A stretch of 64,000 nucleotides of DNA from JAAOIF01 sp965206195. Its GTDB lineage: Bacteria; Pseudomonadota; Gammaproteobacteria; PS1; Pseudothioglobaceae. The position numbers were made by a program, and so were the translations under genes. The stretch spans positions 806,001-870,000 of the forward strand of contig CBDBIZ010000011.1 of assembly GCA_965206195.1 (NCBI GenBank). The letters run 5' to 3'. Within the stretch, counting starts at the first letter, position 1. The number at the start of each line of letters is the position of its first letter. Below, in pieces: positions 35,706 through 45,490 of the stretch. Under the pieces are notes generated by a model. It did not search any database. It was given only the letters and a program-made list of their open reading frames with translations, and was not told the origin of the DNA.

Positions 35706-36994
35706 ATGTTAAGTAAAAAGCAACTAAGAAATGATATTGAGGCGGTTGAAAAAGCACTAAAAAAACGATACTTTTCTTTTGATAGCAAGCATTTTAGTGC
35801 TTTGGAGAATAGCAGAAAAGAACATCAAGTTGCCATGCAAGCATTGCAAAACCTGCGCAACACACAATCAAAATCAATCGGTAAAGCTAAGGCTGCTGGC
35901 GAGGATGCTACGGCGTTATTAGCTGAAGTGGCAGAGTTGGGCGATAAACTTAATACGGCAAAATCTGAATTGCAAACCATTCAGGCAGAAATTGATATTA
36001 TTGCTATGGCATGCCTAACATTCCGCATGGGTCAGTACCTGAAGGCAGCTCAGAAGATGACAATGTTGAAGTATTAAAATGGGGGCAGCCGAGGCAATAT
36101 GATTTTGAAGTGAAAGACCATGTTGATTTAGGCGAGACGCATGGACTAGATTTTGCAGCAGCAGCAAAAATATCGGGCGCACGTTTTTCAGTGATGATGG
36201 GTAAAATTGCATACTTGCATCGGGCATTAACACAATTTATGTTAGATCAACATACGCAAGAAAATGGCTATACAGAAGCCTATGTTCCGTATTTGGTCAA
36301 TGCTGAGTCATTAACTGGCACAGGGCAACTGCCTAAATTTGAAGCGGATTTATTTAAAACCCATTTGCATGGTGAGGATGATGACGCTAAGGTGTTGTAT
36401 CTGATTCCAACGGCTGAGGTGCCAATTACCAATATGATGCGTGATACCGTGGTTAAGGCGAGCGACTTGCCGCTAAAGTTTGTCGCGCATACGCCAAGTT
36501 TTCGCTCAGAAGCAGGCGCTTATGGACGTGATACGCGTGGTTTAATTCGCCAACATCAGTTTGAAAAGGTGGAGTTGGTGCAGATAGTAAAAGCCACTGA
36601 CTCCTATCAGGTGTTAGAAGAGTTGACTGGTCATGCTGAAGGTATTTTGCAAGCATTAGAATTACCTTATCGTAAGGTGGTTTTATGTGCGGGTGATTTG
36701 GGTTTTTCTGCGGCCAAAACCTATGATTTAGAAGTTTGGCTACCAGGGCAAAACGCTTACCGCGAAATCTCTTCTTGCTCTTGTTTTGAAGATTTTCAAG
36801 CCAGACGACTGCAACTTAGGTGGAAAAACCCCGCCACTAATAAGCCTGAATTATTACACACATTAAACGCCTCTGGCTTGGCAGTTGGCCGAACTTTGGT
36901 GGCAGTGATGGAAAATTACCAAAACGCTGATGGAAGCATTAAAATACCGCAAACTTTACAAAAATATATGAACAACCAACAGGAGATAAAATGA
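35706..36994 (+). pseudogene. serS: Seryl-tRNA synthetase split by one frameshift
   Basis: Together the two frames give a complete SerRS: N-terminal coiled-coil tRNA-binding arm (35706 to about 36010; SRKEHQVAMQALQNLRNTQ) and the class II catalytic core from 36011 (motif 2 region SFRSEAGAYGRDTRGLIRQH, motif 3 region LNASGLAVGRTLVAVMENYQ). At 36005-36013 the sequence ATGGCATGCC lacks one A compared with the expected ATGGCAATGCC; restoring it joins IIAMA to MPNIPHGSVPEG. SerRS is essential, so either this is a sequencing error, a bypassed frameshift, or two separate polypeptides; the core frame happens to begin with ATG 36011. No second serS is in the window. Confidence 0.85.
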
Positions 36995-37329
36995 ACCTAT
37001 TAGACTTAATCATATCACCAGCATTTGCTGAGAGTGCTACATCAACTGTTTCAGGCATTGGGCTTGGTGATTTGGCACCGTTAGTTATTCTATTTTTTAT
37101 TTTTTATTTTTTATTGATTCGTCCTCAGCAAAAACGCGCTAAAGATCATAAATTATTATTATCAACCCTGAAAAAAGGCGATGAAATAGTTACCAATGGC
37201 GGCGTTGTTGGTACGGTAGTCACGGTCGATGAATCATTTGCAACGCTTGAAGTTGCCAAAGATGTGATTGTTAAGGTGCAAAAGCAAGGCATTAACCAAA
37301 AACTCCCCAAAGGCAGTGCTAAAATTTAG
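36991..37329 (+). CDS. yajC: Preprotein translocase subunit YajC
   Basis: 112 residues: a single membrane helix (about 30-46, LVILFFIFYFLLIRPQQ) with the family hallmark RPQQKRAKDH right after it, then the cytoplasmic domain LKKGDEIVTNGGVVGTVV. YajC associates with SecDF-YidC at the Sec channel. It overlaps the end of serS by 4 bp and is followed by secD after 15 bp, the usual order. Confidence 0.95.
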   Translation: MNLLDLIISPAFAESATSTVSGIGLGDLAPLVILFFIFYFLLIRPQQKRAKDHKLLLSTLKKGDEIVTNGGVVGTVVTVDESFATLEVAKDVIVKVQKQGINQKLPKGSAKI

Positions 37330-37344
37330 CCAAATACAACAACC

Positions 37345-39198
37345 ATGAGCCAAACTTCAGCCCTTAAAAATGTACTGATTGTTTTTTTCTTATTGTTCTG
37401 TGCACTATATGCTTTGCCTAACGTATTTGGCTCAGATTTGGCGCTGCAGGTTTCTAGTGCAGGGAATGATACTATTAGTCAGGCCGATCTGAGCAAGGTT
37501 ACGCACGCCCTCAAGAGTAAGAATATTGGCTATAAATCAGCAGTGCTGGCGAATCAGCGAGTTTTGGTTCGCTTTAGTGATAATGCTGCCCAACTTTTGG
37601 CCAAAGAGTTACTTAAAGACAAGTTGGGGCGTAATTATGTAGTCGCACTCAATCTCGCGCCTGCAGTGCCATCGTGGCTATCTGGTTTTGGTGGTAGAGC
37701 CATGTCGCTAGGGCTGGATTTGCGTGGTGGCGTGCATTTTCTACTAGAAGTCGATACGCAGGCTGTATTATTGACGTCCATTGATAAACACACCAATGAG
37801 TTGCGTACATTATTGCGTCCTAAGCGTTTGTATAAGCGCGTTAACAAGAGTGGCGATGTTATTACCATCGAATTTAAAAGTGCCGAGTCAAAGCGTCAAG
37901 GCTTGGCTTTGATTCGATCTGAGTTGAGTGATTTGGTAGTGCACAATAGTGATGCTCAAGAGTCGTTATCGGTGCGCTTAGGTGTTAGTGATTCGGCACA
38001 AAAAGCAGCCAAATTAAATGCCTTGAGGCAAAACATTACCACACTGAGAAATCGGGTAAATGAGTTGGGTGTGGCAGAGCCGATTATTCAACAACAAGGT
38101 GCGCAGCGTATTGTCGTGCAATTACCTGGCGTGCAGGATACTGCCAGAGCTAAAGAGGTTTTAGGTGCAGTAGCAACCCTAGAATTTCGTTTGGTTGATG
38201 AAAAGAATGACCCACAAACAGCCGTGCGTTCAGGGCGTATACCGATTAACTCGAAACTTTATTATTTTAAAGATGGTCGTCCATTACTGCTCAAAAACCG
38301 CGTGATTGCTACTGGTGAAAATATCACTGGTGCCGCCTCAGGCATTGACCAGGAAAGTGCCACACCCATGGTAAATATCACGCTGGACAGTGCAGGTGGT
38401 CGCTCCATGTTGGATACTACCAAAAAATACCTGAATCATCGCATGGCAGTGGTGTTTATTGAGAACAAGGTGGAAACGTTGAAAGTTAATGGCGAAAGCG
38501 TTAAAAAACGTAGTACCAGTAAAGATATTATTAATGCTGCTACCATTCAAGGTACGTTTTCCAATCGCTTTCAAATTACTGGCATTGACAGTGCGCGCGA
38601 AGCACGTAACCTAGCATTGCTACTCAGAGCAGGTTCGCTTTCAGCACCGATTGAAATTATTGAGGAACGCACCATTGGTCCAAGCCTCGGTGCAGATAAC
38701 ATCGCCAAAGGGGTAATGAGTGTTATTGTTGGTTTTGTTTTGGTATTGATATTTATGGCGCTACGTTATCGCGTTTTTGGACTGGTGGCAAATGCTGCAC
38801 TAACGCTGAATTTGGTGATGATTGTGGCAGTGTTGTCTCTCTTACAAGCCACATTAACCTTGCCAGGTATTGCTGGCATTGTGCTAACAGTGGGTATGGC
38901 AGTGGATGCCAATGTTTTAATCTTTGAACGCATTAAAGAAGAATTGGGTGCTAATAGCACTATTCAAAAGGCCATTTCCAGTGGCTACGATAAAGCGTTT
39001 CGTACCATTGCTGATGCGAATATCACCACGCTAATCGCAGCGCTGGTATTGTTTAGTTTTGGTACAGGGCCGATTAAAGGCTTTGCTATTACTTTATCGA
39101 TTGGCATTGTTACTTCAATGTTTACCGCGATTATTGTCTCACGTGCGATTATTAATAGAATTTATCGCGATAAAAAATCTCAGGAGATTTCAATATGA
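37345..39198 (+). CDS. secD: Protein translocase subunit SecD
   Basis: 617 residues: N-terminal helix (about 8-24), a large periplasmic part beginning after LGLDLRGGVHFLLEVD near 113-128, and five C-terminal helices from about 455. It contains GIAGIVLTVGMAVDANVLIFERIKEEL, the most conserved SecD stretch. SecDF uses the proton gradient to pull exported proteins through. The stop overlaps the secF start by 4 bp. Confidence 0.95.
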   Translation: MSQTSALKNVLIVFFLLFCALYALPNVFGSDLALQVSSAGNDTISQADLSKVTHALKSKNIGYKSAVLANQRVLVRFSDNAAQLLAKELLKDKLGRNYVVALNLAPAVPSWLSGFGGRAMSLGLDLRGGVHFLLEVDTQAVLLTSIDKHTNELRTLLRPKRLYKRVNKSGDVITIEFKSAESKRQGLALIRSELSDLVVHNSDAQESLSVRLGVSDSAQKAAKLNALRQNITTLRNRVNELGVAEPIIQQQGAQRIVVQLPGVQDTARAKEVLGAVATLEFRLVDEKNDPQTAVRSGRIPINSKLYYFKDGRPLLLKNRVIATGENITGAASGIDQESATPMVNITLDSAGGRSMLDTTKKYLNHRMAVVFIENKVETLKVNGESVKKRSTSKDIINAATIQGTFSNRFQITGIDSAREARNLALLLRAGSLSAPIEIIEERTIGPSLGADNIAKGVMSVIVGFVLVLIFMALRYRVFGLVANAALTLNLVMIVAVLSLLQATLTLPGIAGIVLTVGMAVDANVLIFERIKEELGANSTIQKAISSGYDKAFRTIADANITTLIAALVLFSFGTGPIKGFAITLSIGIVTSMFTAIIVSRAIINRIYRDKKSQEISI

Positions 39199-40115
39199 AA
39201 TTGCTAAACATTCCAAGTATTGATTTTGTTGGTAAGCGTCTGTATGCGGTTATTTTTTCAGCATTGTTAATTATTACAAGTGTTTTTTCTTTGAACACCA
39301 ATGGTTTGAAGCTGGGTATTGATTTCACTGGCGGTACGTTGATTGAGGCAAGTTATCAAAACAGCGTGGATTTGTCCGCAATACGCCAAACCTTAGACGA
39401 TGCGCAGTTTAAAAGTGCTAATGTTCAATATTTTGGCGCAACTAATGAAATTTTGATTCGGCTTGAGCCACAAGACATTTCCAGTGCAAAACTCAGCACA
39501 AGAATTATTCGTCTATTAGGCGATGAAGTTGATATTCGTCGGGTTGAATTTGTTGGACCTAAAGTTGGTGAAGAACTAACCAATGACGGCGGCTTGGCGA
39601 TGTTATACGCACTGATTGGGATTTTGATCTATGTGGCATTTCGGTTTGAATATCGTTTTTCGTTAGGCTCGATAGCTGCATTGATTCACGACGTTATTAT
39701 TACTTTGGGGATTTTCTCACTTTTTCAAATTGAGTTTGATTTAACGGTATTGGCTGCTATTCTTGCTGTGATTGGTTATTCGTTGAATGATACGATTGTG
39801 GTGTTTGATCGCATTCGTGAGAACTTTTTGTCCACTCGACACACGGATTCACAAAAAATTATTAATAATGCACTTAATCAAACTTTATCCAGAACAATTA
39901 CGACCTCAATCACCACTTCGTTGGTTTTGCTGGCGTTGTTTTTGTTAGGGGGTGAAATTATTCACGGCTTTGCTTTGGCGCTATTGATTGGCGTGGCGAT
40001 TGGTACTTATTCTTCGATTTATGTTGCCAGTTCAACGATTTTAATCTTAGGCATTACCAAGCAAGATTTGTTACCATCGGAAAAAGAAGAAAAAGCGATT
40101 GATAATCGTCCTTAA
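39195..40115 (+). CDS. secF: Protein translocase subunit SecF
   Basis: 306 residues with six helices. Motifs: LGIDFTGGTLIEASY near 37-51, FVGPKVGEEL near 117, and VIGYSLNDTIVVFDRIREN near 195-213. It partners SecD. The gene overlaps secD by 4 bp and ends 23 bp before the convergent fabB; no terminator is obvious. Confidence 0.95.
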   Translation: MKLLNIPSIDFVGKRLYAVIFSALLIITSVFSLNTNGLKLGIDFTGGTLIEASYQNSVDLSAIRQTLDDAQFKSANVQYFGATNEILIRLEPQDISSAKLSTRIIRLLGDEVDIRRVEFVGPKVGEELTNDGGLAMLYALIGILIYVAFRFEYRFSLGSIAALIHDVIITLGIFSLFQIEFDLTVLAAILAVIGYSLNDTIVVFDRIRENFLSTRHTDSQKIINNALNQTLSRTITTSITTSLVLLALFLLGGEIIHGFALALLIGVAIGTYSSIYVASSTILILGITKQDLLPSEKEEKAIDNRP

Positions 40116-40138
40116 AGCAAGTGACAGAATAAAAAAAC

Positions 40139-41359
40139 CTAAGCCTTAAATTTCTCAAATACCAAGCAAGCATTGGTACCACCAAAGCCAAAACTATTTG
40201 ACATTACTCGATTGAGTGTTTGTTTTGTGGTTATTCGAACAACTGGCACGCCTTGTGCTGCGTCATCCAAGGTATTGATATTGACAGACTCTGCCATAAA
40301 ATCGTTTTGTAACATAAGCAATGAATAAATTGATTCATTTACACCTGCGGCGCCAAGTGCGTGACCCGAGAGTGATTTGGTTGAGCCAACATTTGGAATT
40401 TTGTCACCAAACACCGCCTTGATTGCATCGATCTCCTTAGCATCGCCCACTGGTGTGGAAGTGCCGTGGGCATTGATATAATCAATCGGCCCGTTAACTG
40501 TTGAAATAGCTAACTCCATACAGCGTTTAGCGCCTTCGCCTGATGGTGCGACCATATCATAACCATCAGAAGTAGCACCATATCCAGTGAGCTCAGCAAG
40601 GATAGTTGCGCCGCGCGTTTGTGCATGTTCTAAAGATTCCAAAACAAGCGCGCCACCACCACCAGAGATGACAAAGCCATCACGCTCGGTGTCAAATGCC
40701 CTAGATGCCAGTTCAGGCGTTTCATTATATTTTGATGAGAGTGCGCCCATGGCGTCAAACAACATAGTGAGCGACCAGTCTAGCTCCTCACCACCACCTG
40801 CAAATACCACGTCTTGCTTGCCGAGTTGGATTTGTTCCATAGCATTGCCAATGCAGTGTGCACTGGTTGAGCAAGCCGAGCTGATTGAGTAGTTAATACC
40901 TTTGGTTTTAAATAAAGTGGAAAGACAAGCAGAGGTAGTGGAACCCATGGCGCGGGGTACACGGTAGGGGCCGACACGCTTAATGCCTTTTTCTCGTAAA
41001 ATATCAGCCGCTTCAACCACATTTTGATTACTGGCACCACCAGAACCCATAATCAACCCTGTGCGCGGATTGGAGATTTGTTGCTCTTTTAAGCCTGATT
41101 GTTTAATAGCTTCGTCCAGTGCTACGGCATTATAAATTGCTGCATCTGCCATAAAACGTTTCATTTTTCTGTCAATAACTTCGCCAGAATCAATCTCGGC
41201 AATTGCGCCAGAAACTTGAGAGCGCAGTCCTATTTTTGCTTGATTTTCATCAAATTTAATGCCTGATTTGGCAGTTTTTAAAGACGCTAAAACTTGCGTG
41301 CAATTAGCCCCCAAACTCGAGACAATACCCATACCAGTAACAACAACTCTATTCATCAT
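40139..41359 (-). CDS. fabB: 3-oxoacyl-ACP synthase I (FabB)
   Basis: 406 residues from ATG 41359 (a second ATG follows at once); an open frame extends three codons upstream. A thiolase-fold condensing enzyme: active-site Cys in SSACSTSAHCIGNA near 160, His residues in AHGTSTPVGDAKE and SLSGHALGAAG, and the closing NSFGFGGTNA loop. It elongates unsaturated acyl-ACP. The start overlaps the fabA stop (TGATGAATAG), giving a fabAB operon for unsaturated fatty acids. Confidence 0.93.
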   Translation of the reverse strand: MMNRVVVTGMGIVSSLGANCTQVLASLKTAKSGIKFDENQAKIGLRSQVSGAIAEIDSGEVIDRKMKRFMADAAIYNAVALDEAIKQSGLKEQQISNPRTGLIMGSGGASNQNVVEAADILREKGIKRVGPYRVPRAMGSTTSACLSTLFKTKGINYSISSACSTSAHCIGNAMEQIQLGKQDVVFAGGGEELDWSLTMLFDAMGALSSKYNETPELASRAFDTERDGFVISGGGGALVLESLEHAQTRGATILAELTGYGATSDGYDMVAPSGEGAKRCMELAISTVNGPIDYINAHGTSTPVGDAKEIDAIKAVFGDKIPNVGSTKSLSGHALGAAGVNESIYSLLMLQNDFMAESVNINTLDDAAQGVPVVRITTKQTLNRVMSNSFGFGGTNACLVFEKFKA

Positions 41360-41861
41360 TGTCAGCAAATAACCCGACCTTTAGTCCTTTTGCCGTATAT
41401 ACCAACTCATCATCTACAAACACCTGTGCATCAGCAAACCCCATGTGGAGTTTGCGTTTGACAACCCGGGTTAAATCAACCCGATAAGTGACTTTTTTAT
41501 TACTTGGAAAGATTTGCCCAGTAAACTTGACTTGACCTGAGCCTAGCGCCCTGCCTCTACCTTTGCCGCCTGACCAACCTAAAAAGAAACCAACCAGTTG
41601 CCAAACCGCATCCACACCTAAACATCCTGGCATGACTGGGTCTTCATTAAAGTGGCATTGGAAAAACCATAAATTAGGGTTTAAATCAAGCTCTGCAACA
41701 ATGTAGCCTTTGTTATGTTTACCGCCTGTGTCTGATACTTCTGTGATTCGATCAAACATTAACATGGGCGGCTGTGGTAATTGTGCATTACCTTTGCCAA
41801 ATAACTGACCGTTGCCACATCTAATAAGGTCTTCGTAAGAGAAGGCGTTTTGATTATTCAT
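41349..41861 (-). CDS. fabA: 3-hydroxydecanoyl-ACP dehydratase/isomerase (FabA)
   Basis: 170 residues, hot-dog fold. The catalytic His is in CHFNEDPVMPGCLGVDAVWQ near 70-89 with Asp in the same helix (GVDAVWQ); LPQPPMLMFDRIT is the family start. It introduces the double bond at the C10 stage, which FabB extends. It is the first gene of the fabAB pair. Confidence 0.95.
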   Translation of the reverse strand: MNNQNAFSYEDLIRCGNGQLFGKGNAQLPQPPMLMFDRITEVSDTGGKHNKGYIVAELDLNPNLWFFQCHFNEDPVMPGCLGVDAVWQLVGFFLGWSGGKGRGRALGSGQVKFTGQIFPSNKKVTYRVDLTRVVKRKLHMGFADAQVFVDDELVYTAKGLKVGLFADNDE

Positions 41862-41888
41862 AGTAAAGGTTTTTGTAATTAGGCAAAA

Positions 41889-43058
41889 TTATACCAAAAA
41901 CCCCCTGCTGATGTCATTTATCACATCATCGACATCTTCCAGACCTACTGATATTCTAATTAATTCTTGAGTAATGTTAGCATCTTGTTTTTCTATCTCA
42001 CTCAAACGAGCATGCGTGGTAGTGGCTGGGTGAGTAATGGTGGTTTTTGTATCGCCTAAATTTGCGGTAATTGACAGAATTTCGGTGCTGTTAATCAGCT
42101 TAAATGCTGCTTCACGCCCCCCTTTAACTTCAAACGATACAATACCGCCAAATCCAGACTGCTGAGTTTTGGCTAATGTGTGGTTGGGGTGAGATGCTAA
42201 TCCCAAGTAATGCACTTTTTCAATTTGATTTTGCCGCTCTAGCCATTGTGCAATTTTTAATGCATTTTCGCAATGCGCTTTCATTCTCAGACTCAGTGTG
42301 TCTAAGCCTTTAAGCACAATCCAGGCGTTAAACGCGCTGAGACTAGGTCCTGTGGAGCGAGTAAAGGTTCTGACTTGCTCTATTGTGTCTTTATCTGCTA
42401 ATACTGCACCTGCTAAACAACGCCCTTGACCATCAATATACTTGGTGGCAGAGTGGATCACAATGTCTGCGCCAAGTGCCAGAGGATTTTGCAATGCTGG
42501 GGTAAGAATTGCGTTATCAACCGCCAATAAAATTTTATGAGCTTGGCTGATTTTACTCAAAGCGACAATATCCACCACTTCGCCGAGCGGGTTAGAAGGG
42601 GTTTCTAATAAAAACAATCGAGTGTTATCTTTAACGCCATCTCTCCAAGCACTTAAATCATTTAAATCTACGTAATTAATCTCAACTTCAAACTTGGCAA
42701 CAATCGTATTGAGTAAGACAATAGAAGTACCAAACATATTGCGCGAAGCAACAATATGGTCACCCGATTTGACCAATGCCATAATTGTGGCAAAAATTGC
42801 TGCCATGCCGCTGGCGGTCGCAACACAGGCATCTGCGTCTTCAAGGGCGGCTAATTTTTTCTCAAAGGCGTCAACTGTTGGGTTGGTAAAGCGCGCATAG
42901 ATGTTGCCTGGCTGTTCTTTAGCAAAGCGCTTAGCGGCTTGTTCGGCAGAGTCAAAAACAAAACTAGAAGTTAGAAAAATTGCTTCTGAGTGCTCTTGTT
43001 CTTGCGTGGTTCGATAACCTGCGCGGATGGCCTTGGTGTTAAATTGTTGTTCTTTCAT
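41889..43058 (-). CDS. metZ: O-succinylhomoserine sulfhydrylase
   Basis: 389 residues of the Cys/Met-metabolism PLP family. The PLP lysine is in IHSATKYIDGQGR near 205; YARFTNPTVDAFEKKLAALE and ATASGMAAIFA are typical of MetZ. It makes homocysteine from O-succinylhomoserine and sulfide, a direct route suited to a sulfide-using cell. It lies 36 bp downstream of purF on the same strand, the common purF-metZ order of many gammaproteobacteria. Cystathionine gamma-synthase is the nearest alternative. Confidence 0.88.
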   Translation of the reverse strand: MKEQQFNTKAIRAGYRTTQEQEHSEAIFLTSSFVFDSAEQAAKRFAKEQPGNIYARFTNPTVDAFEKKLAALEDADACVATASGMAAIFATIMALVKSGDHIVASRNMFGTSIVLLNTIVAKFEVEINYVDLNDLSAWRDGVKDNTRLFLLETPSNPLGEVVDIVALSKISQAHKILLAVDNAILTPALQNPLALGADIVIHSATKYIDGQGRCLAGAVLADKDTIEQVRTFTRSTGPSLSAFNAWIVLKGLDTLSLRMKAHCENALKIAQWLERQNQIEKVHYLGLASHPNHTLAKTQQSGFGGIVSFEVKGGREAAFKLINSTEILSITANLGDTKTTITHPATTTHARLSEIEKQDANITQELIRISVGLEDVDDVINDISRGFLV

Positions 43059-43094
43059 ACCTGAGTATTGGTGGTTATATTGATGGTTAAATGC

Positions 43095-44612
43095 TTATTC
43101 TACATCATTACAAATCAACTCAGAGCTTTCGTTGATGTTACTTGTTTGTTTAGCGGAATCTGAGCGTAATGATTCAATTTGAGCCAAATAATCTTTATCA
43201 ACATCTTGTGTGACATATTGGCCGTCAAAACAAGAACAATCAAAAGTATGAATGTTGGGATTACCTTGTTGCACACACCAAATAAGGTCGTCTAAATCTT
43301 GATAAATGAGCTTGTCTGCACCAATTGCTTGGCAGATTTGATTAACACCTTTGCCATGTGCAATAAATTCTTTTTCACTCGCCATATCGATGCCATACAC
43401 GTTAGGATGACGAATTGGTGGCGCGGCAGAAGCAAAAAATACTTGATTAGCACCTGCATCACGTGCCATTTGTACAATTTGTTGGCTCGTCGTACCACGT
43501 ACGATAGAGTCATCAACCAAGAGCACGTTTTTGCCTTTAAATTCTAGTTCAATAGCACTAAGTTTTTGCCGTACTGATTTTTTACGTTGTTTTTTTCCAG
43601 GCATAATAAAGGTGCGGGCAATATAGCGATTTTTGACAAAACCTTCGCGATATTTTACGCCAAGCTCGTACGCCAATTGTAGAGCCGAGGTTCTTGAGGT
43701 GTCAGGAATAGGGATAACAACATCAACATTTCTATCTTGCCATTTGCGTTTAATTTTTGCAGCCAATTTATCACCCATTCTCAGTCTTGATTTATAGACT
43801 GAAATGTTGTCAATGACCGAATCTGGACGTGCGAAATAGACAAATTCAAAAATACAGGGCGAGTATTTAGCATTATCAGCGCATTGCTGGATAAAAACTT
43901 GTCCTTTTCTATTGATAACAACTGTCTCGCCTGGTTTAACATCACAGGTAATTTCGTAGCCCAGTGCACTGAGTGCGACACTTTCTGAGGCAAGCATATA
44001 TTTAGTACCCTTCTCGGTAGTGCGTTTGCCTAATATCAGTGGGCGAATGCCATTAGGATCACGAAATCCAAAAACACCATAACCCGGAATCATACCAATG
44101 CAAGCATAAGCACCACGTACGCGTTTGTGCACTTGCTTGATTGAGAAAAAAACATCCTGTTCATTGATACGGTGTTTTTGTAATTTTGCTAATTCAGAGG
44201 CAAACACATTCAGCAGAATCTCAGAATCAGAATTGGTATTAATATGTCTACGGTCTTGTTCAAAAATCTCTTTGGCTAGTTGTTCGGTATTGGTCAGATT
44301 GCCATTGTGGGCAAAGGCGATACCATACGGTGAATTGACATAAAATGGTTGTGCTTCAGCACCTGAGGAGCTGCCAGCGGTTGGATAGCGTACATGGCCA
44401 ATACCCATAGTGCCCAATAGTTTGGTGATATGTTTGGTTCTAAAAGCATTACGTACCAGGCCATTGGACTTACGCATATAGAAGCGACCCTTGTGCGAGG
44501 TGACAATCCCTGCCGCATCTTGCCCACGATGTTGCAAAATGGTAAGCGCATCATAAATGTAAATCGCAGCGTCTTGTTTGGTGGTGGATAAAATTCCGAC
44601 AATGCCGCACAT
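43095..44612 (-). CDS. purF: Amidophosphoribosyltransferase
   Basis: 505 residues. After removal of Met, the catalytic Cys of the glutaminase domain is first (MCGIVGILST); LQHRGQDAAGI and SSGAEAQPFYVNSPYGIAFAHNGN-type sequence follow. The C-terminal phosphoribosyltransferase has its PRPP loop in LVDDSIVRGTTSQQIV near 365. It performs the first step of purine synthesis, PRPP plus glutamine. cvpA lies directly upstream, 2 bp away. Confidence 0.96.
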   Translation of the reverse strand: MCGIVGILSTTKQDAAIYIYDALTILQHRGQDAAGIVTSHKGRFYMRKSNGLVRNAFRTKHITKLLGTMGIGHVRYPTAGSSSGAEAQPFYVNSPYGIAFAHNGNLTNTEQLAKEIFEQDRRHINTNSDSEILLNVFASELAKLQKHRINEQDVFFSIKQVHKRVRGAYACIGMIPGYGVFGFRDPNGIRPLILGKRTTEKGTKYMLASESVALSALGYEITCDVKPGETVVINRKGQVFIQQCADNAKYSPCIFEFVYFARPDSVIDNISVYKSRLRMGDKLAAKIKRKWQDRNVDVVIPIPDTSRTSALQLAYELGVKYREGFVKNRYIARTFIMPGKKQRKKSVRQKLSAIELEFKGKNVLLVDDSIVRGTTSQQIVQMARDAGANQVFFASAAPPIRHPNVYGIDMASEKEFIAHGKGVNQICQAIGADKLIYQDLDDLIWCVQQGNPNIHTFDCSCFDGQYVTQDVDKDYLAQIESLRSDSAKQTSNINESSELICNDVE

Positions 44613-44614
44613 GG

Positions 44615-45454
44615 TTATTTCTCAATAAAGGTTAAATAATCTGACAAAACAGTTTGTGTATTAGTAGCAATGGTATTGAACTCATCTGTCAAGATTCCGT
44701 TGATGGACGTATCAATATGGTTTAAGACAACAATGACCAGAACAATAAACACGGCTCCTTTAAACAATCCAAGCCATAAACCAAAAAAATGATTGATTGG
44801 GCTATTGATATTTTTAGCGCTTAAAATTGAATCTAGCGGCCGTAGGGCAAGTAGTAATGGGCAAGGTTGGTCAGTACCGACTTTGATATTAAGCATTTTG
44901 ATGAGTACAAAAGCACTGATGATAATAGCGCCAAATATCAGTATTAACGAGGCAATAGTGCGAAATTCTTCGTGGGTGATTAAGCGCACAATGAGTTCGA
45001 TATGGGCGATATTGTGTGCCAAGACCCAACTAATACCAAACGCAATAGCGACACTGATAACAATTGCTAAGAACCGGTTTAACGGACAAGAGCCGTGGAT
45101 TTTTGCAATACTTGCTAATATTTTGTAAAGTCCTATTTTTAGCAGCAAGAATGCCACGAACAAGACACAAAAGCTAATCAGCGCTTGATTTTTAAATAGC
45201 CAAAAACCACTTTCGTTAAGCATTTGATAAAACACGCTTGCCACAATAAAGGCGGCTATTATCCAAATAAAGTTAATCAGGCCCAGTGCAAAGCCACGCT
45301 TAAGCCCAGTGATGGTAAATAATACTAACAGTAGAAAAATTGAATAATCGCTCCAAGTCAATTGCTCAATCACGTTCAAGGGGTCTGTCCAGGTGCTCTG
45401 TGCGGGATTTTGTGCTCCCAGTGTGTTTTCCCAATTGTTATCGATAGTTTGCAT
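44615..45454 (-). CDS. cvpA: CvpA-family membrane protein, extended form
   Basis: 279 residues with about seven hydrophobic helices; the first contains WSDYSIFLLLVLFTITGLKRGFALGLI-type sequence, the CvpA hallmark (Y/F-R-G-F). It is longer than the usual 160-residue CvpA because of a soluble N-terminal extension of about 35 residues and extra helices towards the C-terminus. CvpA is associated with colicin V export and lies upstream of purF in many bacteria, as here. Confidence 0.8.
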   Translation of the reverse strand: MQTIDNNWENTLGAQNPAQSTWTDPLNVIEQLTWSDYSIFLLLVLFTITGLKRGFALGLINFIWIIAAFIVASVFYQMLNESGFWLFKNQALISFCVLFVAFLLLKIGLYKILASIAKIHGSCPLNRFLAIVISVAIAFGISWVLAHNIAHIELIVRLITHEEFRTIASLILIFGAIIISAFVLIKMLNIKVGTDQPCPLLLALRPLDSILSAKNINSPINHFFGLWLGLFKGAVFIVLVIVVLNHIDTSINGILTDEFNTIATNTQTVLSDYLTFIEK

Positions 45455-45490
45455 TATTTGCCCTTGTTATAAGTAATGTTGATTTTACAA

